Assembly (NCBI GenBank): GCA_903872425.1
Contig: CAIQKQ010000168.1
Location: 1 to 49,548, forward strand
DNA length: 49,548 bases
Reading direction: 5' to 3'
Origin: an uncultured Opitutia bacterium
Lineage (GTDB): Bacteria > Verrucomicrobiota > Verrucomicrobiia > Opitutales > Opitutaceae
Positions within the stretch are counted from its first letter, which is position 1. The number at the start of each line of letters is the position of its first letter. The notes under the pieces were generated by a model that was given only the letters and a program-made list of their open reading frames with translations, had not been told where the DNA came from and searched no databases. Shown here one piece after another: positions 8,312 to 16,790 of the stretch. The position numbers were made by a program, and so were the translations under genes.

Positions 8312-8378
8312 GACGGACGCACACATTCAGAAAAATTTAGTGTTCCTCCCCCTCCCGTTCGTGGTTTCACTTCTTGCC

Positions 8379-9530
8379 ATGAACGTCGTCGAGGCCAACC
8401 CCGCCGCCACCGCCGCGCCCGCTCCGGGCGAGGTCGGCCTTGTCGTGCCGCGCGACTTTGTCAGCACCGAGCCGTTCACCTTCGATAGCGGGCAGACGCT
8501 CCCCGGCTTCACATTGCGCTACGAGACCTACGGTCGGCTCAACGCCGCCGGCGACAATGCCGTCCTGATTTGCCACGCGCTCAGCGGCGACCACCATTGC
8601 GCGGGCCGCCACGCGGCAACCGACCGCAAGCCCGGTTGGTGGAACAACCTCGTCGGTCCCGGCAAGGCCGTGGACACAGACAAGTTTTTTGTCCTCTGCG
8701 CCAACGTCCCCGGGGGTTGTCAGGGCTCGACCGGGCCGCTGTCGGTCAACCCGGCGACCGGCCGGCCGTATGGGATCGCGTTTCCGTTTGTCACGGTCCG
8801 CGACATGGTGCGCGCGCAAAAGCGCTGGCTCGACGCATTGGGGGTGAAGCGGCTTTTCGCACTGCTCGGCGGCTCGATGGGCGGGATGCAGACGCTCCAG
8901 TGGGGTATCGAGTATCCAGGATTTTGCGCGCGGCTGCTGCCGATGGCGACGACAGCCCGTGAGAGCGCGCAAGCTATCGCTTTCAACGAAGTCGGCCGGC
9001 AGGCCATCATGCAGGATCCCGCGTGGAATGGCGGCGACTACCCGAAGGACGGCGGCCCGCGCGTGGGCCTCGCCATCGCGCGCATGATGGCGCACATCAC
9101 CTACCTCAGCGACGCCTCGATGGACCGAAAGTTTGGCCGCAAGAAAAAGGACGGCGCGGCTGGCGACGCCTACACCTTCGACGTCCAGTTCGAGATCGAG
9201 AGTTACCTCAAACATCAGGCCGCGAGCTTTATCAACCGTTTCGACGCCAACTCCTATCTCTACATCACGCGGGCGATCGACCACTTCGATTTGGAGACCG
9301 CCTATGGCTCGCTGGAGCAGGCGTTCGCGCGCGTCGAGGCGGAGACGCTCGTGCTCGGCTTTACCAGCGACTGGCTCTTCCCGCCCAGCCAAAGCCAGGC
9401 CATTGCACTCGCGCTGCTGCGTGCCGGCAAGCGCGCCAGCTATGCCGAACTCGACACCGATCTCGGCCATGACTCGTTCTTACTGGAGTCGCCGGAGCTT
9501 TACGACCTCGTGAGGGGTTTTCTGACGTGA
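8379..9530 (+). CDS. metX: Homoserine O-acetyltransferase (MetX)
   Basis: Acyl-CoA:homoserine O-acyltransferase, which activates homoserine for methionine synthesis. The 383-residue alpha/beta hydrolase fold has the family's early block LPGFTLRYETYGRLN, the NVPGGCQGSTGP loop, the nucleophile motif GGSMGG (Ser166), RMMAHITYLSD, and the C-terminal TSDWLFPP aspartate and LGHDSFL histidine. Start is ATG 8379; an in-frame GTG at 8340 would add 13 hydrophobic residues and is not needed. metW, its usual partner, is found 4 kb away after a sugar transporter cassette. Whether the acyl group is acetyl or succinyl cannot be read safely by eye. Confidence 0.92.
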   Translation: MNVVEANPAATAAPAPGEVGLVVPRDFVSTEPFTFDSGQTLPGFTLRYETYGRLNAAGDNAVLICHALSGDHHCAGRHAATDRKPGWWNNLVGPGKAVDTDKFFVLCANVPGGCQGSTGPLSVNPATGRPYGIAFPFVTVRDMVRAQKRWLDALGVKRLFALLGGSMGGMQTLQWGIEYPGFCARLLPMATTARESAQAIAFNEVGRQAIMQDPAWNGGDYPKDGGPRVGLAIARMMAHITYLSDASMDRKFGRKKKDGAAGDAYTFDVQFEIESYLKHQAASFINRFDANSYLYITRAIDHFDLETAYGSLEQAFARVEAETLVLGFTSDWLFPPSQSQAIALALLRAGKRASYAELDTDLGHDSFLLESPELYDLVRGFLT

Positions 9531-9558
9531 TGTTCTCCCAAAATCTGCAAAACTGATG

Positions 9559-9588
9559 TTGCCGATGCCGTTTCGTGGGGTCTATCCT
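9559..9588 (+). promoter_or_regulatory. Possible promoter of xylFGH
   Basis: TTGCCG (9559-9564) and TATCCT (9583-9588) with 18-base spacing lie in the 95-base gap before xylF. Predicted start is near 9595, leaving a leader of about 30 bases. Confidence 0.35.
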
Positions 9589-9625
9589 GTGAATCGTTTC
9601 GTTCTCAACCCTGCCCCTTCCTTCC

Positions 9626-10651
9626 ATGACCTCACCCAGCCTCACCCCGCGCCGCGCATTGCTCGCGCTGGCCGCCTTCCTCAGCCTCGTCGGCGCCGCC
9701 TTTGCCTCCAAGGAGAAGCCCGTCATCGGTCTCTCGCTCGACACGCTCAAGGAGGAGCGTTGGCAGCACGACCGTGACATCTTCGTCGCCGAAGCGAAGC
9801 GGCTCGGCGCCGCCGACGTGGTGGTGCTCTCCGCGAATAGCGACGACACCGCCCAGGTGCGCGATGTCGAATCGCTCATCAGCAAGGGCGTGGACGTGCT
9901 CGTCATTGTGCCCCATAACGGCTCCGCCCTCAGCCGAGCCGTGAAGGACGCCAATGACGCCAAGATTCCCGTCATCGCTTACGACCGCCTTATCCTTAAC
10001 GCCAACATTGATTACTACCTCACCTTCGACAACGTGAAGGTCGGCGAAGAGCAGGCCAAATACGCCACCGCCCACTTGCCCGCCGGCCGCAAGGCCCGTG
10101 TTGTCCGCATCTACGGCGCGCCCACCGACAACAACGCCAAACTCTTCAAGCAGGGCCAGGACAACATTCTGGATCCCCTCGTGAAGGCCGGAAAGATCGA
10201 GGTCGTCCATGAGGACTGGGCCACGAATTGGAATCCTGATGCCGCCAAGAAAATCATGAACGCCGCCATCACCAAGGCCGGCACCAACCTCGATATCGTC
10301 GTCGCTTCCAATGACGGCACCGCCGGCGGCGCGATTCAGGCACTCAGCGAGGAGAAGCTCGCCGGCAAGGTGCTCGTCACGGGCCAGGATGCCGAGCTCG
10401 CCGCCTGCCAGCGCATCATGCGCGGCACGCAGGCCATGACCATCTACAAGCCGCTGAAGAACCTCGCCACCCTTGCCGCCAAGGTCGCGGTGGATGTCGC
10501 CAAGGGCACCAAGCCCACTACCACGGCCACGCTCGACAACGGCGCGAAGCAAGTCCCCTCGATTTACGAGCAGGTCATCGCCGTAGATAAGGACAACATG
10601 ATGGCCACCGTCGTCGCCGACGGCTTTCAGAAAGCCGCCGACCTGAAGTAA
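9626..10651 (+). CDS. xylF: D-xylose ABC transporter substrate-binding protein
   Basis: Periplasmic sugar-binding protein of a CUT2-type ABC importer. A signal peptide is evident (residues 1-27, cleavage after AAFA). The mature start KPVIGLSLDTLKEERWQHDRD closely follows the XylF pattern, with the same aromatic and charged ligand residues, then SANSDDTAQVRDVESLI, IPVIAYDRLI and DYYLTFDNVKVGE. The late VASNDGTAGGAIQAL and VTGQDAEL blocks are also typical. The length, 341 residues, is normal. It is first in an operon with xylG (11-base gap) and xylH. Ligand assignment to xylose is by family resemblance and fits the alpha-glucuronidase at the right end of the window. Confidence 0.88.
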   Translation: MTSPSLTPRRALLALAAFLSLVGAAFASKEKPVIGLSLDTLKEERWQHDRDIFVAEAKRLGAADVVVLSANSDDTAQVRDVESLISKGVDVLVIVPHNGSALSRAVKDANDAKIPVIAYDRLILNANIDYYLTFDNVKVGEEQAKYATAHLPAGRKARVVRIYGAPTDNNAKLFKQGQDNILDPLVKAGKIEVVHEDWATNWNPDAAKKIMNAAITKAGTNLDIVVASNDGTAGGAIQALSEEKLAGKVLVTGQDAELAACQRIMRGTQAMTIYKPLKNLATLAAKVAVDVAKGTKPTTTATLDNGAKQVPSIYEQVIAVDKDNMMATVVADGFQKAADLK

Positions 10652-10662
10652 CGCCGTCCCAG

Positions 10663-12255
10663 ATGCCCGCCCCGCTGCTCGAAGCCCGCGACCTCGTCAA
10701 AAAATTTCCCGGCGTCGTCGCGTTGCAGAACGTCAACTTCGACCTGCGCGCCGGCGAGGTGCATGCCCTCTGCGGCGAGAATGGCGCGGGCAAGTCGACC
10801 CTGATCAAGCTCCTCGGCGGCATCCACCCGCATGGCTCCTATGAGGGTGAGTTGCGGGTGGACGGAAAGGCGGCGGCGTTTCACTGCATCCGCGACGCTG
10901 AGCACGCCGGCATCGCGGTCATCACGCAGGAGTTTGCCCTCGTGGACGAGCTAAGCGTGGCGGAGAACATTTTTCTCGGCCGCGCCCCGCGCCGCGGCCT
11001 GCGCGTGGACTGGCTGGAGATGCAACAGCGCGCTGCCGCGCTGCTCGCTGATTTCGGTCTGGCCATCGCGCCCGAGACGCCAGTGCGAGCACTCGGCATC
11101 GGCCAAAAGCAACTTGTCGAAATCGTCCGCGCGATGGACAAAAAATCCCGCGTGCTCGTGCTCGACGAACCGACCGCCGCGCTCACCGAGCAGGAAGTCG
11201 AGGTGCTGCTGGAGCACCTGCGCCGGCTGCGGTCGCAAGGCACGACCTGTATCTACATTTCCCACAAACTCGATGAGGTCTTTGCCATCGCCGACCGGAT
11301 CACTGTGCTGCGCGACGGCTCCAGCATCACCACCCTCGCGGTGCGCGACGCAACAGTGCCCATGGTCATCAAGTACATGGTCGGCCGCGAGATTACAGAC
11401 TTGTTTCCGCGTCGTTCGGGGTGGAGCGCGGTGACCCCAACGCACTTGGACGACGCGCCTGCCGGGCAGCGCGTTGAAGTCAACGCGCACCACCCCGAGA
11501 GCATCCTTGCGGTGCGCGGCCTCAGCGTCGCGCCGGCCAAGGGTAAACCCGCTTTTCTCCAAAACATTTCCTTCGAACTTCACGCCGGTGAGGTGCTCGG
11601 CTTCGGCGGCCTGATGGGCGCGGGCCGCACGGAGCTGTTGATGCATCTATTCGGCGCGTGGGGCCACCGGCTTGGCGGCGAGGTCAACTTGCGCGGTCTG
11701 CCTTACGCGCGCCCTACGCCCGGCGAATCCATCCGGCGCGGGCTGGTGCTCGCGAGCGAGGATCGCCGCCGTTACGGCCTCGTGTTGCAGCAGGAGATCG
11801 GCTTCAACCTCTCGCTCTCCAGCCTGCGCGCCTTCACCCGCCATGGCGGCCGGCTCGACCTGCCCGCCGAGCAGGTGCGCAACCAATTTTTCTTCGACTC
11901 GCTGCGCGTGAAGGCCCCCGAACAGCACACGCGGGTTGGCGCGCTCTCCGGCGGCAACCAGCAGAAGGTCGTCCTCGGCAAGGCGCTGATGACCGAGCCA
12001 ACCGTAGTCATGCTCGACGAGCCGACCCGCGGTATTGATGTCGGCGCGAAGCTTGAGGTCTACGAGTTGATCAACCGCCTCACCGCCGACGGCAAAGCCG
12101 TGATCCTCGTGTCGAGCGAGCTGCCGGAGCTGATGGGTATGAGCGACCGCGTCATCATGCTGCACGAGGGCGAGATCGGCGGCGAGTTCGCCCGCGCGAA
12201 CTTTTCGCAGGAAAAACTCCTCGCTGCCGCTATGGGCCACGCCCACGCTGCCTGA
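10663..12255 (+). CDS. xylG: Sugar ABC transporter ATP-binding protein (XylG-like)
   Basis: Fused double ATPase of a CUT2 sugar importer, on the cytosolic face of XylH. The first domain has Walker A GENGAGKST (about residues 40-48), signature-like LGIGQKQLVEIVRAM and Walker B VLVLDEPTAALTE. The second domain has the degenerate Walker A GLMGAGRTE usual in this family, the signature LSGGNQQKVVLGKAL and Walker B VVMLDEPTRGIDVGAK. The length of 530 residues fits, with a somewhat long linker around residues 250-285. Adjacent xylF and xylH support the sugar role. Confidence 0.93.
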   Translation: MPAPLLEARDLVKKFPGVVALQNVNFDLRAGEVHALCGENGAGKSTLIKLLGGIHPHGSYEGELRVDGKAAAFHCIRDAEHAGIAVITQEFALVDELSVAENIFLGRAPRRGLRVDWLEMQQRAAALLADFGLAIAPETPVRALGIGQKQLVEIVRAMDKKSRVLVLDEPTAALTEQEVEVLLEHLRRLRSQGTTCIYISHKLDEVFAIADRITVLRDGSSITTLAVRDATVPMVIKYMVGREITDLFPRRSGWSAVTPTHLDDAPAGQRVEVNAHHPESILAVRGLSVAPAKGKPAFLQNISFELHAGEVLGFGGLMGAGRTELLMHLFGAWGHRLGGEVNLRGLPYARPTPGESIRRGLVLASEDRRRYGLVLQQEIGFNLSLSSLRAFTRHGGRLDLPAEQVRNQFFFDSLRVKAPEQHTRVGALSGGNQQKVVLGKALMTEPTVVMLDEPTRGIDVGAKLEVYELINRLTADGKAVILVSSELPELMGMSDRVIMLHEGEIGGEFARANFSQEKLLAAAMGHAHAA

Positions 12256-12269
12256 TTTTGTTGCCGCCC

Positions 12270-13394
12270 ATGAATGCCCGCGCCCTTATCAAGACCCTTG
12301 CGATGCCGCTCGCGCTCGCGGCCATCTGGATTTTTTTCGCCGTGAAAGAGCCGGCCTTTCTCGGCCCGCGCAACCTGTCTCAGCTCATGGTCGAGTTCTC
12401 GATCATTGGTACACTCGCACTGGGCATGTTCATGATTTTACTGACGGGTCAGATCGACCTCTCGGTCGGCAGCGGCGTCGGCCTCATCGGCGGCCTCGCT
12501 GCCGTGCTGGTGACGAAGCACGGCTGGGGCGCGCCCGCCGCACTCGCGGCCGGGCTGGTGGCGGCATTGCTGCTTTGGTCGCTCATGGGCACGCTGATCG
12601 TCAAGCAGCGCATCCCGTCGTTCATTATCACGCTCGGCGGACTGCTGGTCTTCAAGGGCGTGTTTTGGCTCGTGATCAACAACTCCACCATCCCGGTCAT
12701 GGGGGTGGACGAGAACCTCTACTCACTCATTACGACCTATTACTTACCCGCTAACGTCGGCTTTATCCTCGCTGCTGTGGTGGCGGCGCTGCTGGGGTTG
12801 CTGGTTTGGCTCAGTCGCGCTGGGCGGGCCGCACGAGGACTGCCAGTGCCGTCCGCGGGTCGGGCCATCGTGAAACTCGTGCTTATTGCCGCTGCGATTT
12901 TCGTCGCGGTCGACCGCTTCAATCATTTCCACGGTCTGCCGGTGACGTTCCTCATCTTGAGCGCGACAGCGGCGGCGGTTTATTTTCTCACACGGCACAC
13001 GCCGTTCGGCCGCTACCTCTACGCCATCGGTGGCAATGAGGAAGCCGCCGTGCTCTCCGGCATTAACGTGGACCGTGTTCTGATCGGTGCGTATGTGCTT
13101 ATGGGTGTGACGGTGGCCGTCACCGGCTTCATGCAAACAGCCTACCAAGGCTCGTCGAGCACGACAGTGGGCGACCTGATGGAGCTCGACGCCATCGCCG
13201 CCTGTGTCATCGGTGGCACTGCGCTCAAGGGCGGACGTGGCACAGTGTGGGGCGTGCTCTTCGGCACGCTCATCATGACCAGCCTGCTCAATGGCATGAC
13301 GCTCATGGCGGTGTCGCCCGAGCTAAAATACATCGCGCGCGGCAGCGTGCTCGCGCTCGCCGTCTGGCTCGACGTGCGACTGGGCCGCACGTGA
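12270..13394 (+). CDS. xylH: Sugar ABC transporter permease (XylH-like)
   Basis: Inner-membrane permease of the CUT2 importer, 374 residues with about ten hydrophobic segments. The family signatures ILLTGQIDLSVGSGVGL, IPSFIITLGGLLVFKGV, GNEEAAVLSGINV and VIGGTALKGGRGTVWG are present. The loop around residues 185-205 (Arg-, Ala- and Gly-rich, between two helices) matches the insert seen in XylH proteins. The start is ATG 12270; a TTG pair directly upstream is in frame but less likely. It ends the xylFGH operon; a cloverleaf palindrome follows within 15 bases. Confidence 0.93.
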   Translation: MNARALIKTLAMPLALAAIWIFFAVKEPAFLGPRNLSQLMVEFSIIGTLALGMFMILLTGQIDLSVGSGVGLIGGLAAVLVTKHGWGAPAALAAGLVAALLLWSLMGTLIVKQRIPSFIITLGGLLVFKGVFWLVINNSTIPVMGVDENLYSLITTYYLPANVGFILAAVVAALLGLLVWLSRAGRAARGLPVPSAGRAIVKLVLIAAAIFVAVDRFNHFHGLPVTFLILSATAAAVYFLTRHTPFGRYLYAIGGNEEAAVLSGINVDRVLIGAYVLMGVTVAVTGFMQTAYQGSSSTTVGDLMELDAIAACVIGGTALKGGRGTVWGVLFGTLIMTSLLNGMTLMAVSPELKYIARGSVLALAVWLDVRLGRT

Positions 13395-13408
13395 TGGGTT
13401 GCCCAAAT

Positions 13409-13462
13409 GGTAGGGACGGCTCTCTGAGCCGTCCGTGGACGCCACGGAGCGGTGTCCCTACC
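13409..13462. repeat. Extragenic cloverleaf palindrome (copy 3)
   Basis: Outer arms GGTAGGGAC (13409-13417) and GTCCCTACC (13454-13462). Inside are hairpins GGACGGCTC-TCT-GAGCCGTCC (13414-13434) and CCGTGG-ACG-CCACGG (13433-13447), the first sharing bases with the outer arm so that alternative folds compete. Same GTAG...CTAC plan as the element at 8265. Confidence 0.75.
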
Positions 13463-13480
13463 TCATGCGGCTAAACGCCA

Positions 13481-13518
13481 GCGCCCGGCGGCACGCTTGA
13501 CCGCGCCCGGCAGCACGC
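13481..13518. repeat. Two 16-base direct repeats upstream of metW
   Basis: GCGCCCGGCGGCACGC (13481-13496) and GCGCCCGGCAGCACGC (13503-13518) differ at one base and start 22 bases apart, about two helical turns. The pair is bracketed by TAAACGC (13472-13478) and GCGTTTA (13517-13523). The position just before metW suggests a regulator-binding site; this is inference. Confidence 0.5.
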
Positions 13519-13539
13519 GTTTAACCTCCGTGTCGTTCC

Positions 13540-14145
13540 GTGACCAAACCTGCCGCCAAGCGCACCGTTGATATGCAGATTCTCGCCGACTGGGTCGAGC
13601 CCCGCTCCCGCGTGCTCGATCTCGGTTGCGGCCGCGGCACGCTCCTCGACTCCCTCATCCAGTCGAAGGACATCTTCGCAGTCGGCGTGGACATGGAGTT
13701 CGCAAAGGTCGCCGCCTGCGTGCAGCTCGGCGTCACCGCCTACCAGGGGGACATGCTGGAGCTCATGCGCGCTTTTCCCGACGGGCATTACGACCGCGTT
13801 ATCTGTTCACGCACGCTGGAGGAAGTGGCCGACCCCGCCGCCGTCATTGCCGAGGCATTGCGGGTTGGCCGCGCGGTGACAGTGGGCTTCGTGAACCACG
13901 GCTACTGGAAAAACCGCCTCGACGTACTCCTGCATGGGCGCAAGCCCCGCAACGACGTCTACACGAGCGAATGGTTCGAGAGCCGTCCGAGCAATCCGGT
14001 GAGCGTGGCCGATTTCGAGCATTTTTGTGCCGCGAAAGGCTACCGGGTCGTCCGCCGCGCTCTGCTGCGCGGCGATTGGAAAACCCCCTGCGCCTTTGCC
14101 CCGAACCTCCTCGCCGGCTACGCGCTCTACGATCTGGCGAAGTGA
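13540..14145 (+). CDS. metW: Methionine biosynthesis protein MetW
   Basis: A 201-residue class I SAM-methyltransferase-fold protein of the MetW family, which in other bacteria works with MetX in methionine synthesis. The motif I segment VLDLGCGRGTLLDSL, then VGVDMEF and the MetW-typical YDRVICSRTLEEV and VGFVNHGYWKNRLDVLLHGRKP, with C-terminal CAFAPNLLAGYALYDLAK. The start is GTG 13540, giving MTKPAAKRTVDMQILADW. It is separated from metX by xylFGH, whereas the two are usually adjacent. Confidence 0.92.
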   Translation: MTKPAAKRTVDMQILADWVEPRSRVLDLGCGRGTLLDSLIQSKDIFAVGVDMEFAKVAACVQLGVTAYQGDMLELMRAFPDGHYDRVICSRTLEEVADPAAVIAEALRVGRAVTVGFVNHGYWKNRLDVLLHGRKPRNDVYTSEWFESRPSNPVSVADFEHFCAAKGYRVVRRALLRGDWKTPCAFAPNLLAGYALYDLAK

Positions 14146-14252
14146 GTGCGGGTATAAGGCGAAGTCGGCAAAGTTAGGCTTTCTTCCTGCCTCATCGGGC
14201 GGGACGCGTTGCCGCGTTGACGCGCCGCGCCCGTGGGCAACACTTCTGCGCC

Positions 14253-14714
14253 ATGTTGTCCAAACCCATTCCCGGCTCGACAGGGGAAGTACTCACCTGT
14301 CTGTCGTCGCCTTATCTCCCGCATCCCGCGACGGGCTTGCTTTACCTGCCGCGTTTCTTGGCGAAGTGCCGTTATGTGAAACAGCACGGCGCGTTGCCCG
14401 CGAGCTATGCGAAAAATTACAAGCGCGGCCTCGACCGTTTTCTATGCGTGCATCTCGGCATTGACCCGACTGCTGTGGAGAAAATCGTCCACACTGCGGC
14501 GACGGACGCGGAGGTCGAGGCTGGGCTGAAACAACTGCTCCCAGCCGACGTGCGTGCCGCCAAGTGGAACCGCGAGGTGGTGCAGCGTGGCATGAGCGCC
14601 GAGGGCCGGAAGTTCATTCGGGAAAATCTGGAGAAAATGGGTTGCTTGGACCGCGTTGATCAAATCATCAGCGTACCCGATTTGATTGAGTTGGATGAAG
14701 GTCGGATCGAGTGA
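14253..14714 (+). CDS. DUF5069 family protein
   Basis: A 153-residue cytosolic protein with the pattern I associate with DUF5069: GLLYLPRFLAKCRYVKQHGALP, then YKRGLDRFLCVHLGIDP and an AKWNREVVQRGMS block near the C-terminus. The function of the family is unknown. Start is ATG 14253, giving MLSKPIPGSTGEVLTCLSS; an in-frame GTG-type extension to 14217 is unsupported. It is followed after 19 bases by two short genes on the same strand. Confidence 0.75.
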   Translation: MLSKPIPGSTGEVLTCLSSPYLPHPATGLLYLPRFLAKCRYVKQHGALPASYAKNYKRGLDRFLCVHLGIDPTAVEKIVHTAATDAEVEAGLKQLLPADVRAAKWNREVVQRGMSAEGRKFIRENLEKMGCLDRVDQIISVPDLIELDEGRIE

Positions 14715-14733
14715 GCATCATTGTCCGGCCGTC

Positions 14734-15162
14734 ATGCGTGATCCGTTCCTGTCGCGCGCAAAGACTGTCCACCCGCTCGCGTGGGTGCTCGATCCCCTTG
14801 AGGGCGAGTCTTCGCTCGTCGTGCGCCCGATGTTCAGTTGTCGCGCCGTCTATCTCCGCGGTCGCATGGTACTCTGCCTTGCGCCCAAAGCCGAACCGTG
14901 GCGCGGCGTACTCGTGCCCACGGAGCGGGCGCACCAGGCGGCGTTGGTCGCCGAGTGTCCCGCGTTGCGTCCGCACGATGTGCTGCCGAAGTGGCTCTAC
15001 CTGCCAGAAGCCGCTGCCAGCTTCGAGCGTGATGCGGCGTGGCTGGTCGCGCGTGCGCGCGGAGGAGATCCTCGCATCGGCATCGAGCCCGGTGGTTCCA
15101 ACCGTCGACGCCGTAAACGAGCGTTGAAACTCGCCGCTGCTCCCGCACGCTCGCGCCCATGA
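14734..15162 (+). CDS. Conserved hypothetical protein
   Basis: A 142-residue protein without signal or membrane segment. The core reads SSLVVRPMFSCRAVYLRGRMVLCLA followed by PWRGVLVPTER and LPKWLYLP, ending in a basic tail. The RPMF...VYLRGRMVLCL arrangement is reminiscent of the TfoX N-terminal/YjbR fold, but I cannot confirm this. Its stop overlaps the start of the next gene by four bases (ATGA), so the two are translationally coupled. Confidence 0.7.
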   Translation: MRDPFLSRAKTVHPLAWVLDPLEGESSLVVRPMFSCRAVYLRGRMVLCLAPKAEPWRGVLVPTERAHQAALVAECPALRPHDVLPKWLYLPEAAASFERDAAWLVARARGGDPRIGIEPGGSNRRRRKRALKLAAAPARSRP

Positions 15163-15491
15163 CCAAAGGCCAGAAAGTCGTCTGTATCAACGACACCTTC
15201 CCCGAGCTCGTCCGTGCGCTCTATCAACAGCGCCCGGTGAAGGGTGTCACTTACACAGTCCGTGAGGTGTTTCTTGGGCGCGAAAAAATCGTGAAGGGCG
15301 GCGACAGCGCAACCGTCGGCCTGCTACTCGTGGAGCTGGTCAACGGCCCTGACCCGTTTCACCAAGGCAAACAGGAGTTGGGGTTCAGTTCGGAGCGATT
15401 CGCGCCGTTGGAGGAATTGCCGCCCGAGGCCATCGCCGAGGAAATTTTCGCCGGCGCTGACACGGGCCAATGCGGACACTGGATGGACTGA
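15159..15491 (+). CDS. Hypothetical protein
   Basis: A 110-residue acidic protein of unknown family. It opens KGQKVVCINDTFPELVRALYQQRPVKGVTYTVREV, which looks like a small beta-rich (SH3-like) domain as found in phage and plasmid proteins, and ends with CGHWMD. The start overlaps the preceding stop by four bases. No function inferred. Confidence 0.65.
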   Translation: MTKGQKVVCINDTFPELVRALYQQRPVKGVTYTVREVFLGREKIVKGGDSATVGLLLVELVNGPDPFHQGKQELGFSSERFAPLEELPPEAIAEEIFAGADTGQCGHWMD

Positions 15492-15499
15492 CGGTGGGT

Positions 15500-16003
15500 T
15501 CACTCGGTGGCTCGCGCGGGGAAAATTTCCAGCCGCGCGAGTCCCGGCCGGAGCACGCCATGGGACAAAATCTTCGCCCGTAGGCCACCGCGCCCGCGCA
15601 GCCACGCCTCGGCCCCGGGACCAAAGGCTTCATCCATCCAATGGCACGGCTTGCATTCGCCCATGCCACGGAAGCGTACCCCTTGTAGCGTAAACTCCGC
15701 ACTACCAAGCGCAGCGAGGTCCAGGCCGGACGTGAGAATGTTGCGCCGTAGCACGGCTGGCGACCGATCGTGGATGCCGAGCGCATCGCTCATCGCGACA
15801 AATACCTCGCTGGCGAAAAACGTGATCTGCCCCTTGTAGTCCGGCTGGTGGCGATAAAAACGGTCACCCACCAAGCCGCGCCCCGCCTCACACCCGACCT
15901 CGCAGCGTTCCTCAGTCGGATGCGTGCCGGGCGTAAGGCCGTGCCGCCCGAAAAAATTATGTCCGGGCGAGACGTAAAGATGCAGCAGACACGGTTCGCT
16001 CAT
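15500..16003 (-). CDS. MOSC domain protein
   Basis: A 167-residue, single-domain MOSC protein (the C-terminal domain of molybdenum cofactor sulfurases). The domain signatures are GLVGDRFY (about residues 40-47), RRNILTSGLDLAAL and GECKPCHWMDEAFGPGA, which contains the conserved cysteine thought to carry or receive sulfur, then LRAKILSHG. Start is ATG at 16003 (MSEPCLLHLYVSPGHNFFG). Stand-alone MOSC proteins are linked to Moco-dependent detoxification or metal-sulfur chemistry, but no Moco gene is nearby. Divergent from the sigma factor gene. Confidence 0.88.
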   Translation of the reverse strand: MSEPCLLHLYVSPGHNFFGRHGLTPGTHPTEERCEVGCEAGRGLVGDRFYRHQPDYKGQITFFASEVFVAMSDALGIHDRSPAVLRRNILTSGLDLAALGSAEFTLQGVRFRGMGECKPCHWMDEAFGPGAEAWLRGRGGLRAKILSHGVLRPGLARLEIFPARATE

Positions 16004-16190
16004 GTTCGGGCCAGAGCGTGGGCCATGTCGGCCGGGATTCAACCCGCGGCGCGAAAAATATTCGGCCGATGAGGCTCCCTACCGACACCGCCGCTGGACC
16101 GGCTGGAGCCCGTTTCGACGGTCCAGGCCGTAACCCCGCCCCGCGAAGGCACGTCTTGCTTACTGTGTATGACGGGATTTCCATCGCCCT

Positions 16191-16790
16191 ATGTCTCCTG
16201 ACACGGACGACGCGCCATTTGACTTGGCCGGCTGCCTCGCTCGCGTGCGCGAGCAGGATCAGTCCGCTGCGCGCGACTTGGTCAACCACCTTTACCCGCT
16301 CATCCTCCGCATCATCCGCACCCGCCGTCCACGCCGGGTGGCCGAAGAAGACATTGCGCAGGATATTTTCCTAAAAATGTTCACCCGCCTCGACCAGTAC
16401 CAAGGCAACGTGCCCTTCACCCACTGGGTGTCGCGTATCGCGGTGACGACGTGCATTGACCACCTGCGCGCGCAACAACGCCGCCCTGAGTTCCGCTGGG
16501 CCGACCTTTCCGAAAACGAGGCGCAGGTGCTTGACCATGTGCTCACCAACGAAAGCGACGTGACCGCTGGCGATGCGCTCGCGGCCAGTGAATTAGTGGA
16601 GAAATTGCTCTCCCAGCTCAAGCCCGATGACCGCACCGTCATCCAGATGCTCGACTTGGAACAGAAATCGCTAGTCGAGATCAGTCAGCTCACGGGCTGG
16701 AACACCACGCTGATCAAGGTCCGCGCTTTCCGCGCGAGACGAAAGTTGCAAAAGCTTTTTGAGGAACTAAAGAAAAAGGAACGCACATGA
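16191..16790 (+). CDS. ECF-type RNA polymerase sigma factor
   Basis: A 199-residue sigma-70 family protein. Region 2 covers about residues 25-95 (DLVNHLYPLILRIIRTRR, AEEDIAQDIFLKMF, GNVPFTHWVSRIAVTTCIDHLR). Region 4 covers about 130-195 (LVEKLLSQLKPDDRTVIQMLDLEQKSLVEISQLTGWNTTLIKVRAFRARRKLQ) with a helix-turn-helix. Region 3 is absent, as in ECF factors. The stop overlaps the next gene by four bases. The following two genes encode a small membrane protein and a periplasmic Spy/CnrX-like protein, so it is probably an envelope- or metal-responsive regulator. Confidence 0.93.
   Translation: MSPDTDDAPFDLAGCLARVREQDQSAARDLVNHLYPLILRIIRTRRPRRVAEEDIAQDIFLKMFTRLDQYQGNVPFTHWVSRIAVTTCIDHLRAQQRRPEFRWADLSENEAQVLDHVLTNESDVTAGDALAASELVEKLLSQLKPDDRTVIQMLDLEQKSLVEISQLTGWNTTLIKVRAFRARRKLQKLFEELKKKERT

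Noticed and set aside
8367-9470. A 367-codon frame antisense to metX
   Set aside because: No family pattern; metX on the forward strand is complete.
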